In this document: piece by piece, positions 46,095 through 53,931 of the stretch
Numbering within the stretch: the stretch's first letter is position 1
How the letters are laid out: every line of letters begins with the position of its first letter
Assembly: GCA_927417275.1 (NCBI GenBank)
Contig: CAKMJV010000008.1
Location: 62,001-126,000, forward strand
Length of the DNA: 64,000 bases
Source: an uncultured Clostridia bacterium
Lineage (GTDB): Bacteria; Bacillota; Clostridia; Peptostreptococcales; Acidaminobacteraceae
Reading direction: 5' to 3'
The notes under the pieces: model-generated
The model's database searches: none
Seen by the model: the letters and a program-made list of their open reading frames with translations, nothing else
What the model was told of the DNA's origin: nothing
Position numbers and translations under genes: made by a program

Positions 46095-46863
46095 CATAAA
46101 ATTAGATGCTTTTGAAGGCCCTTTGGATTTGCTGCTACACTTAATAACGAGAGAAGAAGTGGATATTTACGACATACCCATCGTAAGTATTACGGCTCAA
46201 TATTTTGATGCGATTAAAGATGTGGATACACTCGATTTGGATTTTGCCTCGGAGTTCATCGTTATGGCGGCGACACTTTTAGAGATTAAGTCCAAAATGT
46301 TATTACCCGATCAAAATGAAATGGAAGTGTATGAGTTTGCACATGAAGATCCTAGACTTGAACTCGTAAAGCGATTGGTAGCTTATAAGTTATTTAAAGA
46401 AATGGCCATGCAGTTAAGAAACACTGAAGGCACTTTAGATGAAGTGATTTTTAGAGAACAAGACGATTTAAATCAATACATTCAAAATGTACCCAAATCA
46501 GAATTGAATAAGGATTTAGAAGCATCCCTTTTGGTTGAGGCTGTGAAACGACTTATGATCAAAATGAATCGGTTTGATGAAAATAGACAAACTTATTTTA
46601 AGGGGATAAAGAGAGATCATTTTACAGTAGAAGATAAATTTAAACAGATTAGGTTTGAACTTAAACGATTGGGAAATTTTAATTTTTCAATGCTCTTTGG
46701 TGAAAGCATCACCAAAGAGGAAGTCGTAGTAACTTTTTTGGCGTTGTTAGAACTCCTGAAATTGAAAGAGATTCGAATAAAGCAGAGCGAGCTGTTTGGA
46801 GAAATAGAGATATCGAAAAGAGAAGCACAAATTGATGCAGTTGAAGAAGGAGTTATGGCGTGA
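46081..46863 (+). CDS. scpA: Segregation and condensation protein A
   Basis: Kleisin subunit of the Smc condensin complex. Starts IKLDAFEGPLDLLLHLI, the ScpA hallmark; a LEIKSKMLLP segment and an acidic/helix-rich C-terminal winged helix follow. 260 residues. It has no strong ribosome site of its own and overlaps the preceding gene. Confidence 0.93.
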   Translation: MMRIDIKLDAFEGPLDLLLHLITREEVDIYDIPIVSITAQYFDAIKDVDTLDLDFASEFIVMAATLLEIKSKMLLPDQNEMEVYEFAHEDPRLELVKRLVAYKLFKEMAMQLRNTEGTLDEVIFREQDDLNQYIQNVPKSELNKDLEASLLVEAVKRLMIKMNRFDENRQTYFKGIKRDHFTVEDKFKQIRFELKRLGNFNFSMLFGESITKEEVVVTFLALLELLKLKEIRIKQSELFGEIEISKREAQIDAVEEGVMA

Positions 46864-47426
46864 ACAATGAAATCTTAACGGAAAAAGAAATGCATTCTAT
46901 TATAGAATCCATACTATTTGCATGGGCCGAACCATTAAGCCTTTATAAAATTGCGAAAATAATCAATCAAAAGCCGACTAAAGTGGAGCAAATGCTTCAT
47001 GATATGATGGAAACTTACAAACAGGATAAGCGTGGCATTCAAATTATCGAAACAAATAAACACTATCAGTTTTGCACCTTAAAAGAAAATTATAACTACA
47101 TTGAGCAATTATGCACAACGACGAAAAGCAAGGGGCTTTCAAATTCTGCGCTTGAAGTATTAGCGATTATTGCCTATAAACAACCCATCACAAAACTAGA
47201 CATCGAGCAAATTAGAGGGGTTAACTCAGATGGAGCCATTCAGAGTTTGGCAGATCGAGAATTAATCGAAGTCAAAGGAAAACTCGAAAAAATAGGCAGG
47301 CCACAAATTTTTGGCACCACAGATGTCTTTTTAAAGAGTTTTGGATTTAAGTCTTTAAATGATTTGCCACAAATAGAAGATTTTAAAGGATTTACTGAAA
47401 AGGAGACAGAAAATGTTGCAGTTTAA
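46860..47426 (+). CDS. scpB: Segregation and condensation protein B
   Basis: Partner of ScpA, with two winged-helix domains: ILFAWAEPLSLYKIAKII near the start and LSNSALEVLAIIAYKQPITK at mid-protein. GTG start 4 nt overlapping scpA, AAGGAG 9 nt upstream. 188 residues. Confidence 0.93.
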   Translation: MNNEILTEKEMHSIIESILFAWAEPLSLYKIAKIINQKPTKVEQMLHDMMETYKQDKRGIQIIETNKHYQFCTLKENYNYIEQLCTTTKSKGLSNSALEVLAIIAYKQPITKLDIEQIRGVNSDGAIQSLADRELIEVKGKLEKIGRPQIFGTTDVFLKSFGFKSLNDLPQIEDFKGFTEKETENVAV

Positions 47427-47817
47427 ACCCGTTCCAGGAGAGTTGTTGGTAGCATTTATGAAACAAGAAGGCAAATATTGTGAAGCGGTAAAGAGTCAAA
47501 ATGGTTTTATTCTAGAGGTGGACGGCGAAATAATAGGCGCATGTGCTTACGATATTTTAGAGCATACCATGGGCTATATTCATTATATTTATGTGAAGCC
47601 AGCACATAGAAGACAACGATTTGGAGATGGACTCATTCGGGCGGTTCTTAATAGCATGGATTTACACGGCGTTGTTTCTGTTGCATGTTCTAGTCAATCC
47701 ACTGAACTCGAAGGCAAATTATACGTTTTTGAACGGTTTGAAGCGACGGGCGATCAGTATCGATTGTCGTCAATTAGCGATTTTTTTAAAAGACCCTGTA
47801 AATCAGAAGGTGAATAA
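47413..47817 (+). CDS. GNAT family acetyltransferase
   Basis: A 134-residue GNAT fold protein with the acetyl-CoA binding KPAHRRQRFGDGLI (R/Q-x-x-G-x-G/A type) preceded by YIHYIYV as beta strand 4. The substrate is unknown. It overlaps scpB by 14 nt and has its own AAAGGAGA. Confidence 0.8.
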   Translation: MLQFKPVPGELLVAFMKQEGKYCEAVKSQNGFILEVDGEIIGACAYDILEHTMGYIHYIYVKPAHRRQRFGDGLIRAVLNSMDLHGVVSVACSSQSTELEGKLYVFERFEATGDQYRLSSISDFFKRPCKSEGE

Positions 47818-47870
47818 AAAACACATACAACTCTATTTGTATACAGTGATACAAGAAGCCAATCATACAG

Positions 47871-47911
47871 TTTGAAAGACAAATTGCAAATTTGCAAATT
47901 TGTCTTTCAAA
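47871..47911. repeat. 41-nt near-perfect palindrome before the kor operon
   Basis: TTTGAAAGACAAATT (47871-47885) is perfectly complementary to AATTTGTCTTTCAAA (47897-47911), with an 11-nt loop GCAAATTTGCA that is itself nearly palindromic. No T-run follows on either strand, so it is not a clear intrinsic terminator. It could be a processing or stability element, or a protein-binding dyad. Confidence 0.7.
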
Positions 47912-47924
47912 AATGAAATAATCC

Positions 47925-47952
47925 TTGCAAAACCATACACCTATGGTATGAT
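47925..47952 (+). promoter_or_regulatory. kor promoter with internal operator-like dyad
   Basis: TTGCAA (47925-47930) and TATGAT (47947-47952) with a 16-bp spacer. The dyad ACCATA-CACC-TATGGT (47932-47947) fills the spacer and touches the -10, a typical position for a repressor. Confidence 0.6.
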
Positions 47953-47979
47953 GAAAGGGAGAGTAAAGGAGGATTTCCA

Positions 47980-48189
47980 ATGGCTGGTTCAAAAGAAGAT
48001 TTAACCATTCACATCAACGAAGCGTGGTGTAAAGGATGTGGGATTTGTATTGCATTTTGTCCTAAAAAAGTATTGGGGTTTAACGAAAACGGTAAAGTGA
48101 TGATGCTTGATCGTGACAACTGTATCAAATGCGGCATGTGTCAAATGAGATGCCCTGATTTTGCAATTTTTTTAGGAGGTAAAGAATAA
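47980..48189 (+). CDS. korD: 2-oxoacid:ferredoxin oxidoreductase, delta subunit (ferredoxin)
   Basis: A 69-residue 2[4Fe-4S] ferredoxin: CKGCGICIAFCPKK and CIKCGMCQMRCPDF. It passes electrons from the TPP-bearing core. First in the operon; the alpha gene begins 1 nt before its end. AAAGGAGG ribosome site. Confidence 0.93.
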   Translation: MAGSKEDLTIHINEAWCKGCGICIAFCPKKVLGFNENGKVMMLDRDNCIKCGMCQMRCPDFAIFLGGKE

Positions 48190-49322
48190 TGGCGAGAAAA
48201 GTCAAGTTTCTTCAAGGGAATGAAGCGTGTGTTGAAGGCGCTTTAATGGCAGGTATGACATTTTATTCAGGCTACCCAATTACCCCTTCAACTGAAATTG
48301 CAGAACTCTCCGCAGAAAAATTACCGAAAATTGGTGGCAAGTTTATACAAATGGAAGATGAAATCGCAGGAATTGCAGCTGCAATTGGCGCATCTTTAAC
48401 AGGTGCCAAAGTAATGACAGCAACTTCTGGTCCAGGTTTTTCACTTAAACAAGAGAATATCGGTTATGCAGCTTTAACAGAAATTCCTTTGGTAATCGTT
48501 AATGTTCAAAGAGGTGGTCCTAGTACGGGATTACCAACAGCGCCAGGTCAAGGCGATGTTATGCAAGCGATGTGGGGAACACATGGTGATCATCCAGTAA
48601 TCTGTTTAACACCAGACTCAGTAAAAGAAACATTTGATTTAACCATTCGCGCTTTTAATTTAGCAGAAAAATATAGAATGCCTGTAATACTTTTAACAGA
48701 TGAAATAACAGGTCATATGAGAGAAAAAATCGAAATTCCAGAGCAATCTGAAATCGAAGTTTATAATAGAATCAAACCAAATTTAGGCGACAATTATCAG
48801 GCATATAAAGTTGAAGCAGGCGATCTCGTACCTAAAATGGCCGATTTCGGCAGCGGTTTTAGATACCATGTTACAGGTCTTATGCATGACGAAACAGGTT
48901 TCCCAAGCAATAGCACGGCTAATGCGGGTCGCCTTATGGATCGTTTAATGGATAAAATTGAAGCTAATAAAGATGACATCATTACGTATGAAGAGATTGA
49001 AACAGAAGATGCCGAGTATTTAATATTGGCTTATGGTGGAACGGCGAGAACCGCTAAGGCAGCAGTTAAAACACTTCGTGCAGAAGGCATTAAAGTGGGT
49101 TTGTTTAGACCCATTACACTTTGGCCATTTCCAAATGAACGCGTAAATACATTAAGTGAACAAGTTAAAGATATTATTGTTGCTGAGTTAAATTACGGCC
49201 AGTTAATACTAGAAGTAGAGCGCGTTGTAAAAAGCAATTGTCCTGTTCGTTTCTGTGGCAAAGCCAATGGTGAAGTATTAACGCCAGATGAACTGATCCG
49301 TAAATTTAAGGAGGTATTGTAA
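48189..49322 (+). CDS. korA: 2-oxoacid:ferredoxin oxidoreductase, alpha subunit
   Basis: 377-residue pyrimidine-binding subunit (PF01855 type) with YSGYPITPSTEI, MEDEIAGIAAAIGAS and NVQRGGPSTGLPT. The four-subunit DABC layout fits 2-oxoglutarate (Kor) or branched-chain 2-oxoacid (Vor) enzymes; substrate cannot be told apart by eye. It overlaps its neighbours by 1 nt each. Confidence 0.93.
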   Translation: MARKVKFLQGNEACVEGALMAGMTFYSGYPITPSTEIAELSAEKLPKIGGKFIQMEDEIAGIAAAIGASLTGAKVMTATSGPGFSLKQENIGYAALTEIPLVIVNVQRGGPSTGLPTAPGQGDVMQAMWGTHGDHPVICLTPDSVKETFDLTIRAFNLAEKYRMPVILLTDEITGHMREKIEIPEQSEIEVYNRIKPNLGDNYQAYKVEAGDLVPKMADFGSGFRYHVTGLMHDETGFPSNSTANAGRLMDRLMDKIEANKDDIITYEEIETEDAEYLILAYGGTARTAKAAVKTLRAEGIKVGLFRPITLWPFPNERVNTLSEQVKDIIVAELNYGQLILEVERVVKSNCPVRFCGKANGEVLTPDELIRKFKEVL

Positions 49323-50137
49323 TGAATCATCCTTTGGTAGAAAATTATTTCCGTATGGATAAGTTTCCACATATCTGGTGTCCGGGATGTGGTCACGGCA
49401 TCATCATGGCTTCGATAGCACGTGCCATAGAAAAATTAGGTTTAGACAAAGATAAAGTTTGTATCGTTTCAGGTATCGGCTGTTCATCAAGAGCACCAGG
49501 TTACATGGACTTTAATACGCTTCATACCACACATGGTCGTGCACTTGCATTTGCTACGGGTGTGAAACTTGCAAATCCAGACCTTGAAGTAATCGTAATT
49601 GCTGGTGATGGCGATTTGTCTGCAATCGGTGGCAATCATTTAATCCATTCTGCAAGAAGAAACATTAACTTAACGACTATTTGTTTTAATAATAACATCT
49701 ATGGTATGACAGGTGGACAATACTCACCGACTACACCAACCAATGAAAAAGGCACTACGGCACCTTATGGCAACATCGATAAGCCTTTTGATATCGCGAA
49801 GTTGGCGATAGGAGCAGGTGCAACTTATTCTGCTCGAACCACTGCTTACCATGTGCCACAAATGGATAAATTAATAGAAGCTGCGATTAAGCATAAGGGT
49901 TTTTCTCTCGTAGAAGCGATTTCTATTTGCCCAACATACTATGGCAGAAAGAATAAAAAAGGTTCTGTTGTTGACATGATGACATGGTTAAAAGACAATT
50001 TTGTCGATGTCAAAGTCGCTGAAAAATTGCCACAAGAGAAAAAAGAAGGTAAGTTCTTGATGGGTGAGTTCATCAACATTATTGAACCAGAATATACCGA
50101 TCAATACGCCAAAATCATCGAGCATTTTAATAAATAG
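49322..50137 (+). CDS. korB: 2-oxoacid:ferredoxin oxidoreductase, beta subunit
   Basis: TPP-binding subunit of 271 residues. WCPGCGHGI near the N-terminus and the TPP/Mg motif GDGDLSAIGGNHLIHS, followed by FNNNIYGMTGGQYSPT. The oxygen-sensitive chemistry supports an anaerobic lifestyle. A 50-nt gap separates it from korC. Confidence 0.94.
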   Translation: MNHPLVENYFRMDKFPHIWCPGCGHGIIMASIARAIEKLGLDKDKVCIVSGIGCSSRAPGYMDFNTLHTTHGRALAFATGVKLANPDLEVIVIAGDGDLSAIGGNHLIHSARRNINLTTICFNNNIYGMTGGQYSPTTPTNEKGTTAPYGNIDKPFDIAKLAIGAGATYSARTTAYHVPQMDKLIEAAIKHKGFSLVEAISICPTYYGRKNKKGSVVDMMTWLKDNFVDVKVAEKLPQEKKEGKFLMGEFINIIEPEYTDQYAKIIEHFNK

Positions 50138-50187
50138 GCGACCAGATTATAACATTTGGACCTTTTAAAAAGGCGAGGAGAATAGAG

Positions 50188-50733
50188 ATGAGTAAGCAAT
50201 TAGAATTGAGATTATCTGGATCAGGTGGACAAGGCCTCATTACTGCGGGCATAATTTTAGCAGAAGCCGCTTTATTAGATCACAAAAATGCGATTCAAAC
50301 GCAAAGTTATGGACCAGAAGCAAGAGGTGGTGCAAGTAAAGCTGAAGTTATTATAAGCGATAAAAGCATAGATTTTCCCAAAGTTACATTACCGAATATG
50401 TCTTTGGCATTAACGCAAATTGCATGTGATAAATACATCTCAGATATTACTGAAGATGGCACGATCATCGTTGATGATTCTATCGTTTTACCCGCACAAC
50501 TCGTTGCGAAAAACATTTATCGTTTACCGATTATCAAAACGGCGATTCAAGAAGTGGGAAAAGAAATCGTAGCAAATATCGTCGCACTAGGTCTTATCGT
50601 TAGACTTACAGGTATCGTTACAGATGAGAGTCTAGAAAAAGCAATATTATCAAGAATTCCAAAAGGAACAGAAGACTTAAACAAACTTGCACTTAAAAAA
50701 GGCTATGAATTGGCTGAAGGTCTTTTGTCTTAA
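50188..50733 (+). CDS. korC: 2-oxoacid:ferredoxin oxidoreductase, gamma subunit
   Basis: 181 residues with the gamma-subunit opening GSGGQGLITAGIILAEAA and SYGPEARGGASKAEVI. It completes the korDABC set. GGCGAGGAG ribosome site. Confidence 0.93.
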   Translation: MSKQLELRLSGSGGQGLITAGIILAEAALLDHKNAIQTQSYGPEARGGASKAEVIISDKSIDFPKVTLPNMSLALTQIACDKYISDITEDGTIIVDDSIVLPAQLVAKNIYRLPIIKTAIQEVGKEIVANIVALGLIVRLTGIVTDESLEKAILSRIPKGTEDLNKLALKKGYELAEGLLS

Positions 50734-50767
50734 ATAAAAATGAGCATTTGAAGATAGGGGTACTAAT

Positions 50768-51619
50768 ATGGGCAGTTCAGACTTACTAGGGCGTATTAGA
50801 CAAAAATATGTGACGTTGAGCAAAAGCCATCGGAAGATAGCGGATTATATATTATCAAATTACGATAAAGTAGCATTTATGACCGCATCAGCACTTGGCA
50901 AGCACGTAAATATTAGCGAGTCTACTGTCGTCAGATTTGCAAGTGCTATCGGCTATGAGGGGTATCCCGAACTTCAAAAGGAACTACAAGAAACCATAAA
51001 AACCAAGTTGACTACGGTTCAAAGATTTGAGATGTCGAAAGAGCACAAAGAGTCCGATTATTTAGCGAAGATTATGATTAATGATATCGATAATATTAGA
51101 CAGACCATCGATCAATTTAATCCGAAACTCATGGATGATTTTATCTCTGAAATTATCAATGCCCGCAAAGTTTACATTCTCGGACTTAGAAGTTCATCGG
51201 TGTTGGCGAATTATTTAGGTTTTTATTTGAATTTTATTTTGCCTCAAATTCACGTAATTTATGAGACGGCACAAGATGTGTATGATCAACTTTTAAATTT
51301 ATCTGATGAAGACGTTATGATCGTTTTCTCATTCCCAAGATATTCGAAACGGACGTATGATTGTGTGGATTATGCCATTAAAAATAATACGACGATTTTG
51401 GGTATTACCGATGGTTTTAATTCCCCTTTATTCGATAAAGTGAAGTATTGCTTAACGGCTAAGTACAACATGAATACATTTATTGATTCATTTGTTGCAC
51501 CGATGAGCTTAATTAATGCCATTATTATCGGGGTGAGTTTACGCAAAGAAGGTGTAGAAAAGAACCTAGAGAAATTAGAAAAAATATGGGAAGACTATGG
51601 CATCTATAGTCTAAAATAA
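50768..51619 (+). CDS. RpiR/MurR-family transcriptional regulator
   Basis: N-terminal HTH_6 domain (about 1-75, with HVNISESTVVRFASAIGYEG) and C-terminal SIS sugar-phosphate-binding domain (about 120-270, with VYILGLRSSSVLANYL). Such regulators sense a phosphosugar. It follows korC by 35 nt, so it may be in the kor transcript; whether it controls kor is not known. A terminator follows. Confidence 0.9.
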   Translation: MGSSDLLGRIRQKYVTLSKSHRKIADYILSNYDKVAFMTASALGKHVNISESTVVRFASAIGYEGYPELQKELQETIKTKLTTVQRFEMSKEHKESDYLAKIMINDIDNIRQTIDQFNPKLMDDFISEIINARKVYILGLRSSSVLANYLGFYLNFILPQIHVIYETAQDVYDQLLNLSDEDVMIVFSFPRYSKRTYDCVDYAIKNNTTILGITDGFNSPLFDKVKYCLTAKYNMNTFIDSFVAPMSLINAIIIGVSLRKEGVEKNLEKLEKIWEDYGIYSLK

Positions 51620-51622
51620 ATG

Positions 51623-51657
51623 AAAATGGGACTTGGCTCATGCCATAGTCCTATTTT
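51623..51657. terminator. Terminator after the RpiR gene
   Basis: AAAATGGGACTTGGC (51623-51637) pairs with GCCATAGTCCTATTTT (51642-51657) with one bulge and one G-T pair; the T-rich 3' arm ends in TTTTG. Confidence 0.7.
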
Positions 51658-51662
51658 GATGT

Positions 51663-51691
51663 TTGATATATTGCATAAGATACGTTATAAT
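51663..51691 (+). promoter_or_regulatory. Promoter of the cmk-plsC unit
   Basis: TTGATA (51663-51668) and a perfect TATAAT (51686-51691), 17-bp spacer. Confidence 0.75.
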
Positions 51692-51698
51692 CAATATG

Positions 51699-51726
51699 AT
51701 ACCACCACTGGGTGGTATTACTTTTT
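51699..51726 (+). promoter_or_regulatory. 5'-end hairpin of the cmk mRNA
   Basis: ATACCACC (51699-51706) pairs perfectly with GGTGGTAT (51711-51718), 4-nt loop ACTG, then TACTTTTTAAA. It begins at about the predicted transcription start and ends 15 nt before the cmk ATG. It looks like an attenuator or an mRNA-protecting hairpin. Confidence 0.6.
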
Positions 51727-51740
51727 AAATGAGGTGTTTC

Positions 51741-52397
51741 ATGTCACAGTTACAAATAGCGATCGATGGACCTGCGGGTTCTGGCAAAAGTACCGTTGCA
51801 AAAGCGGTTGCGCAGTTACTTAATATTACTTATCTTGATACAGGTGCTATGTACCGTGCAGTAACCTATGCTGCGATGAAAGCAAACTTATCCTTTGATG
51901 ATGAAACGGCTTTAAAAACTTTGGTTGATGACATTCAGTTGGATATATCGCCAAAATCAATTCAGTTAAATGGAGAAGATGTTACTGAGGCGATTCGTAC
52001 ACCTGAAGTTACACGTTGTGTTTCTGATGTTTCTAAAGTGGGTTATGTGAGAGAAAAAATGGTCATCTTACAAAGAGAAATTGCTTTAAATCAACCGGTG
52101 ATTATGGATGGCAGAGACATTGGAACGGTGGTTTTACCACAAGCGACCTATAAGTTTTTCTTAATAGCCGATCCTGTAGAACGCGCCAAGCGGAGAATGC
52201 TCGAGTTAGAATCAAAAGGCTTTGAAGCATCGCTTGAAGTGATCACTGAAGAGATCATTACCCGTGACAAGATAGACTCTGAACGTGAAATATCGCCTTT
52301 AATGCGTGCAGCAGACGCCATAGAAATCGATACCACGCATTTAAGCATAGATGATGTGATTCGTAAAATCATATCTTTGGTAAAAGTGGAGAAGTAA
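51741..52397 (+). CDS. cmk: Cytidylate kinase
   Basis: Phosphorylates CMP and dCMP. P-loop GPAGSGKST at 10-18, YLDTGAMYRAVT and MDGRDIGTVV. 218 residues from ATG 51741, 4 nt after GAGGTG; the earlier in-frame ATG is unsupported. It is 1 nt from plsC. Confidence 0.96.
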   Translation: MSQLQIAIDGPAGSGKSTVAKAVAQLLNITYLDTGAMYRAVTYAAMKANLSFDDETALKTLVDDIQLDISPKSIQLNGEDVTEAIRTPEVTRCVSDVSKVGYVREKMVILQREIALNQPVIMDGRDIGTVVLPQATYKFFLIADPVERAKRRMLELESKGFEASLEVITEEIITRDKIDSEREISPLMRAADAIEIDTTHLSIDDVIRKIISLVKVEK

Positions 52398-52398
52398 G

Positions 52399-52998
52399 AT
52401 GAATTTATTATATAGAATATGTAAATATGGCGCATATGCGTATTATCGGTTATTTTTTAAACTAAAAGTTGAAGGGCTAGACCGTTTGGATTTAAATACG
52501 CACTATGTTGTTTGCGCGAATCACTTAAATCTGCAAGATCCTATGGTTTTAGGTGCACTGTTGCCGTTTAAAACGCGCTTTATGGGGAAGAAAGAACTTT
52601 TTAAAAACCCTATTGTTGGTGCTTTTTTAAGACGTATTGGTGTTTTTCCTGTGGATCGAGATAATAATGACTTAAAAGCGATTAAGGTTGCATTATCGAT
52701 TCTCAAAGAAAAGCAAAGCTTGGGTTTGTTTCCTGAAGGAACAAGAAACAGTGGATTTGAGCCTTTAAAAGTTAAAGCGGGTACGGCGATGCTTGCCATT
52801 AAAACGAAAACGCCTGTGTTGCCCATTACGATTGATTCTTTTTATAAAATCGGCAAACCCTTAAGAGTTGTTTTTCATGCACCTATCGTTTTTGATGTAT
52901 ATTACGATCAAAAATTAGAAAGTGAAGTATACGAAGGACTTTCTCAAGAGATTATGACACTTATCTATTCTGATTTAAAGCATTACAAACTTAAATAG
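52399..52998 (+). CDS. plsC: 1-acyl-glycerol-3-phosphate acyltransferase
   Basis: PlsC-type acyltransferase making phosphatidic acid. The catalytic HX4D motif is NHLNLQD, and the substrate motif is FPEGTRNSG. One hydrophobic N-terminal stretch anchors it. 199 residues. Position between cmk and ispH matches other Clostridia. Confidence 0.93.
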   Translation: MNLLYRICKYGAYAYYRLFFKLKVEGLDRLDLNTHYVVCANHLNLQDPMVLGALLPFKTRFMGKKELFKNPIVGAFLRRIGVFPVDRDNNDLKAIKVALSILKEKQSLGLFPEGTRNSGFEPLKVKAGTAMLAIKTKTPVLPITIDSFYKIGKPLRVVFHAPIVFDVYYDQKLESEVYEGLSQEIMTLIYSDLKHYKLK

Positions 52999-53028
52999 CG
53001 ACGCCATATTTTGTTCATATTTCAAGGA

Positions 53029-53058
53029 TAGACAAATCTTATAAGGGTATGTTATAAT
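53029..53058 (+). promoter_or_regulatory. Possible promoter of ispH-rpsA
   Basis: TAGACA (53029-53034) and TATAAT (53053-53058), 18-bp spacer, 13 bp before the ispH ATG. The leader would be very short. Confidence 0.45.
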
Positions 53059-53070
53059 AACGAGGTTTAT

Positions 53071-53931
53071 ATGAAAATTTTAGTTGCAGAACATTCAGGT
53101 TTTTGTTATGGTGTTAAACGCGCAGTTAAAATCTTAGATGATTTGGTTTTGGCGCAAGAGAAAATTCATACATTAGGGCCTATTATTCATAATGATCAAG
53201 TCACAAAATATTATGAAGACCAAGGTGTAAAAATCATAAAAGAGCTTTCTGAAATGCATGCTTCTGAAACGTCCGAAATAGGTGTAGTGATTAGATCTCA
53301 TGGCGCACCAAAATCAGTTTATGACGAAGCTGAGCAAAAAGGACTTAAAATTTATGATGCAACATGTCCATATGTAAAAAAAATTCAAAATAAAGTTTCA
53401 ACTTATGCTTCAAAAGGGTATAATATAATCATTGTAGGAAATGCATTTCATCCTGAAGTGATCGGTATTAATGGATGGTGTGATTATCAAGCAGTGATAA
53501 TCGATCATATTGATCAAGTAGATCTTTTAGAATTGTCAGCACGTCCGATTTGTGTGGTCGCACAAACGACATTTAACATGAAGAAATGGGACGAAATTTC
53601 GGACGCTTTAAAAGCGCGTTATTCTGATATAAGCATCTATAATACCATTTGCTTAGCGACTGAACAAAGGCAAAATGCCTGTTTAGAACTTGCAAAAAAA
53701 GTCGATTACATGATCGTAGTCGGTGGCAAGCACAGTTCTAACACCATAAAACTTGCTGAGATTTGTAGCAAGTATGTTCCAACAACTCATATAGAAACTA
53801 AGGATGATTTAAACGGTGATGAATTAATTGGTAAAAAAGTTGTAGGCATTACTGCCGGTGCATCAACACCTGATTGGATAATCCAATCGGTCATTCTTAA
53901 AATAGAAAACGAAGGCGAGGTATTTTTTTAA
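53071..53931 (+). CDS. ispH: 4-hydroxy-3-methylbut-2-enyl diphosphate reductase
   Basis: Last enzyme of the MEP pathway, a [4Fe-4S] reductase. Cluster cysteines C12 (GFCYGV), C99 (ATCPYV) and C194 (TICLAT) are all present, and the catalytic TEQRQ follows. 286 residues. The gene ends EVFF-stop at a run of seven T that overlaps the rpsA start by one base; in many Clostridia ispH and rpsA are one fused gene. Confidence 0.94.
   Translation: MKILVAEHSGFCYGVKRAVKILDDLVLAQEKIHTLGPIIHNDQVTKYYEDQGVKIIKELSEMHASETSEIGVVIRSHGAPKSVYDEAEQKGLKIYDATCPYVKKIQNKVSTYASKGYNIIIVGNAFHPEVIGINGWCDYQAVIIDHIDQVDLLELSARPICVVAQTTFNMKKWDEISDALKARYSDISIYNTICLATEQRQNACLELAKKVDYMIVVGGKHSSNTIKLAEICSKYVPTTHIETKDDLNGDELIGKKVVGITAGASTPDWIIQSVILKIENEGEVFF

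Noticed and set aside
51620-51823. 67-residue open frame upstream of cmk
   Set aside because: It spans a terminator, a promoter and the hairpin and has no similarity to any protein; it overlaps the cmk P-loop in another frame.
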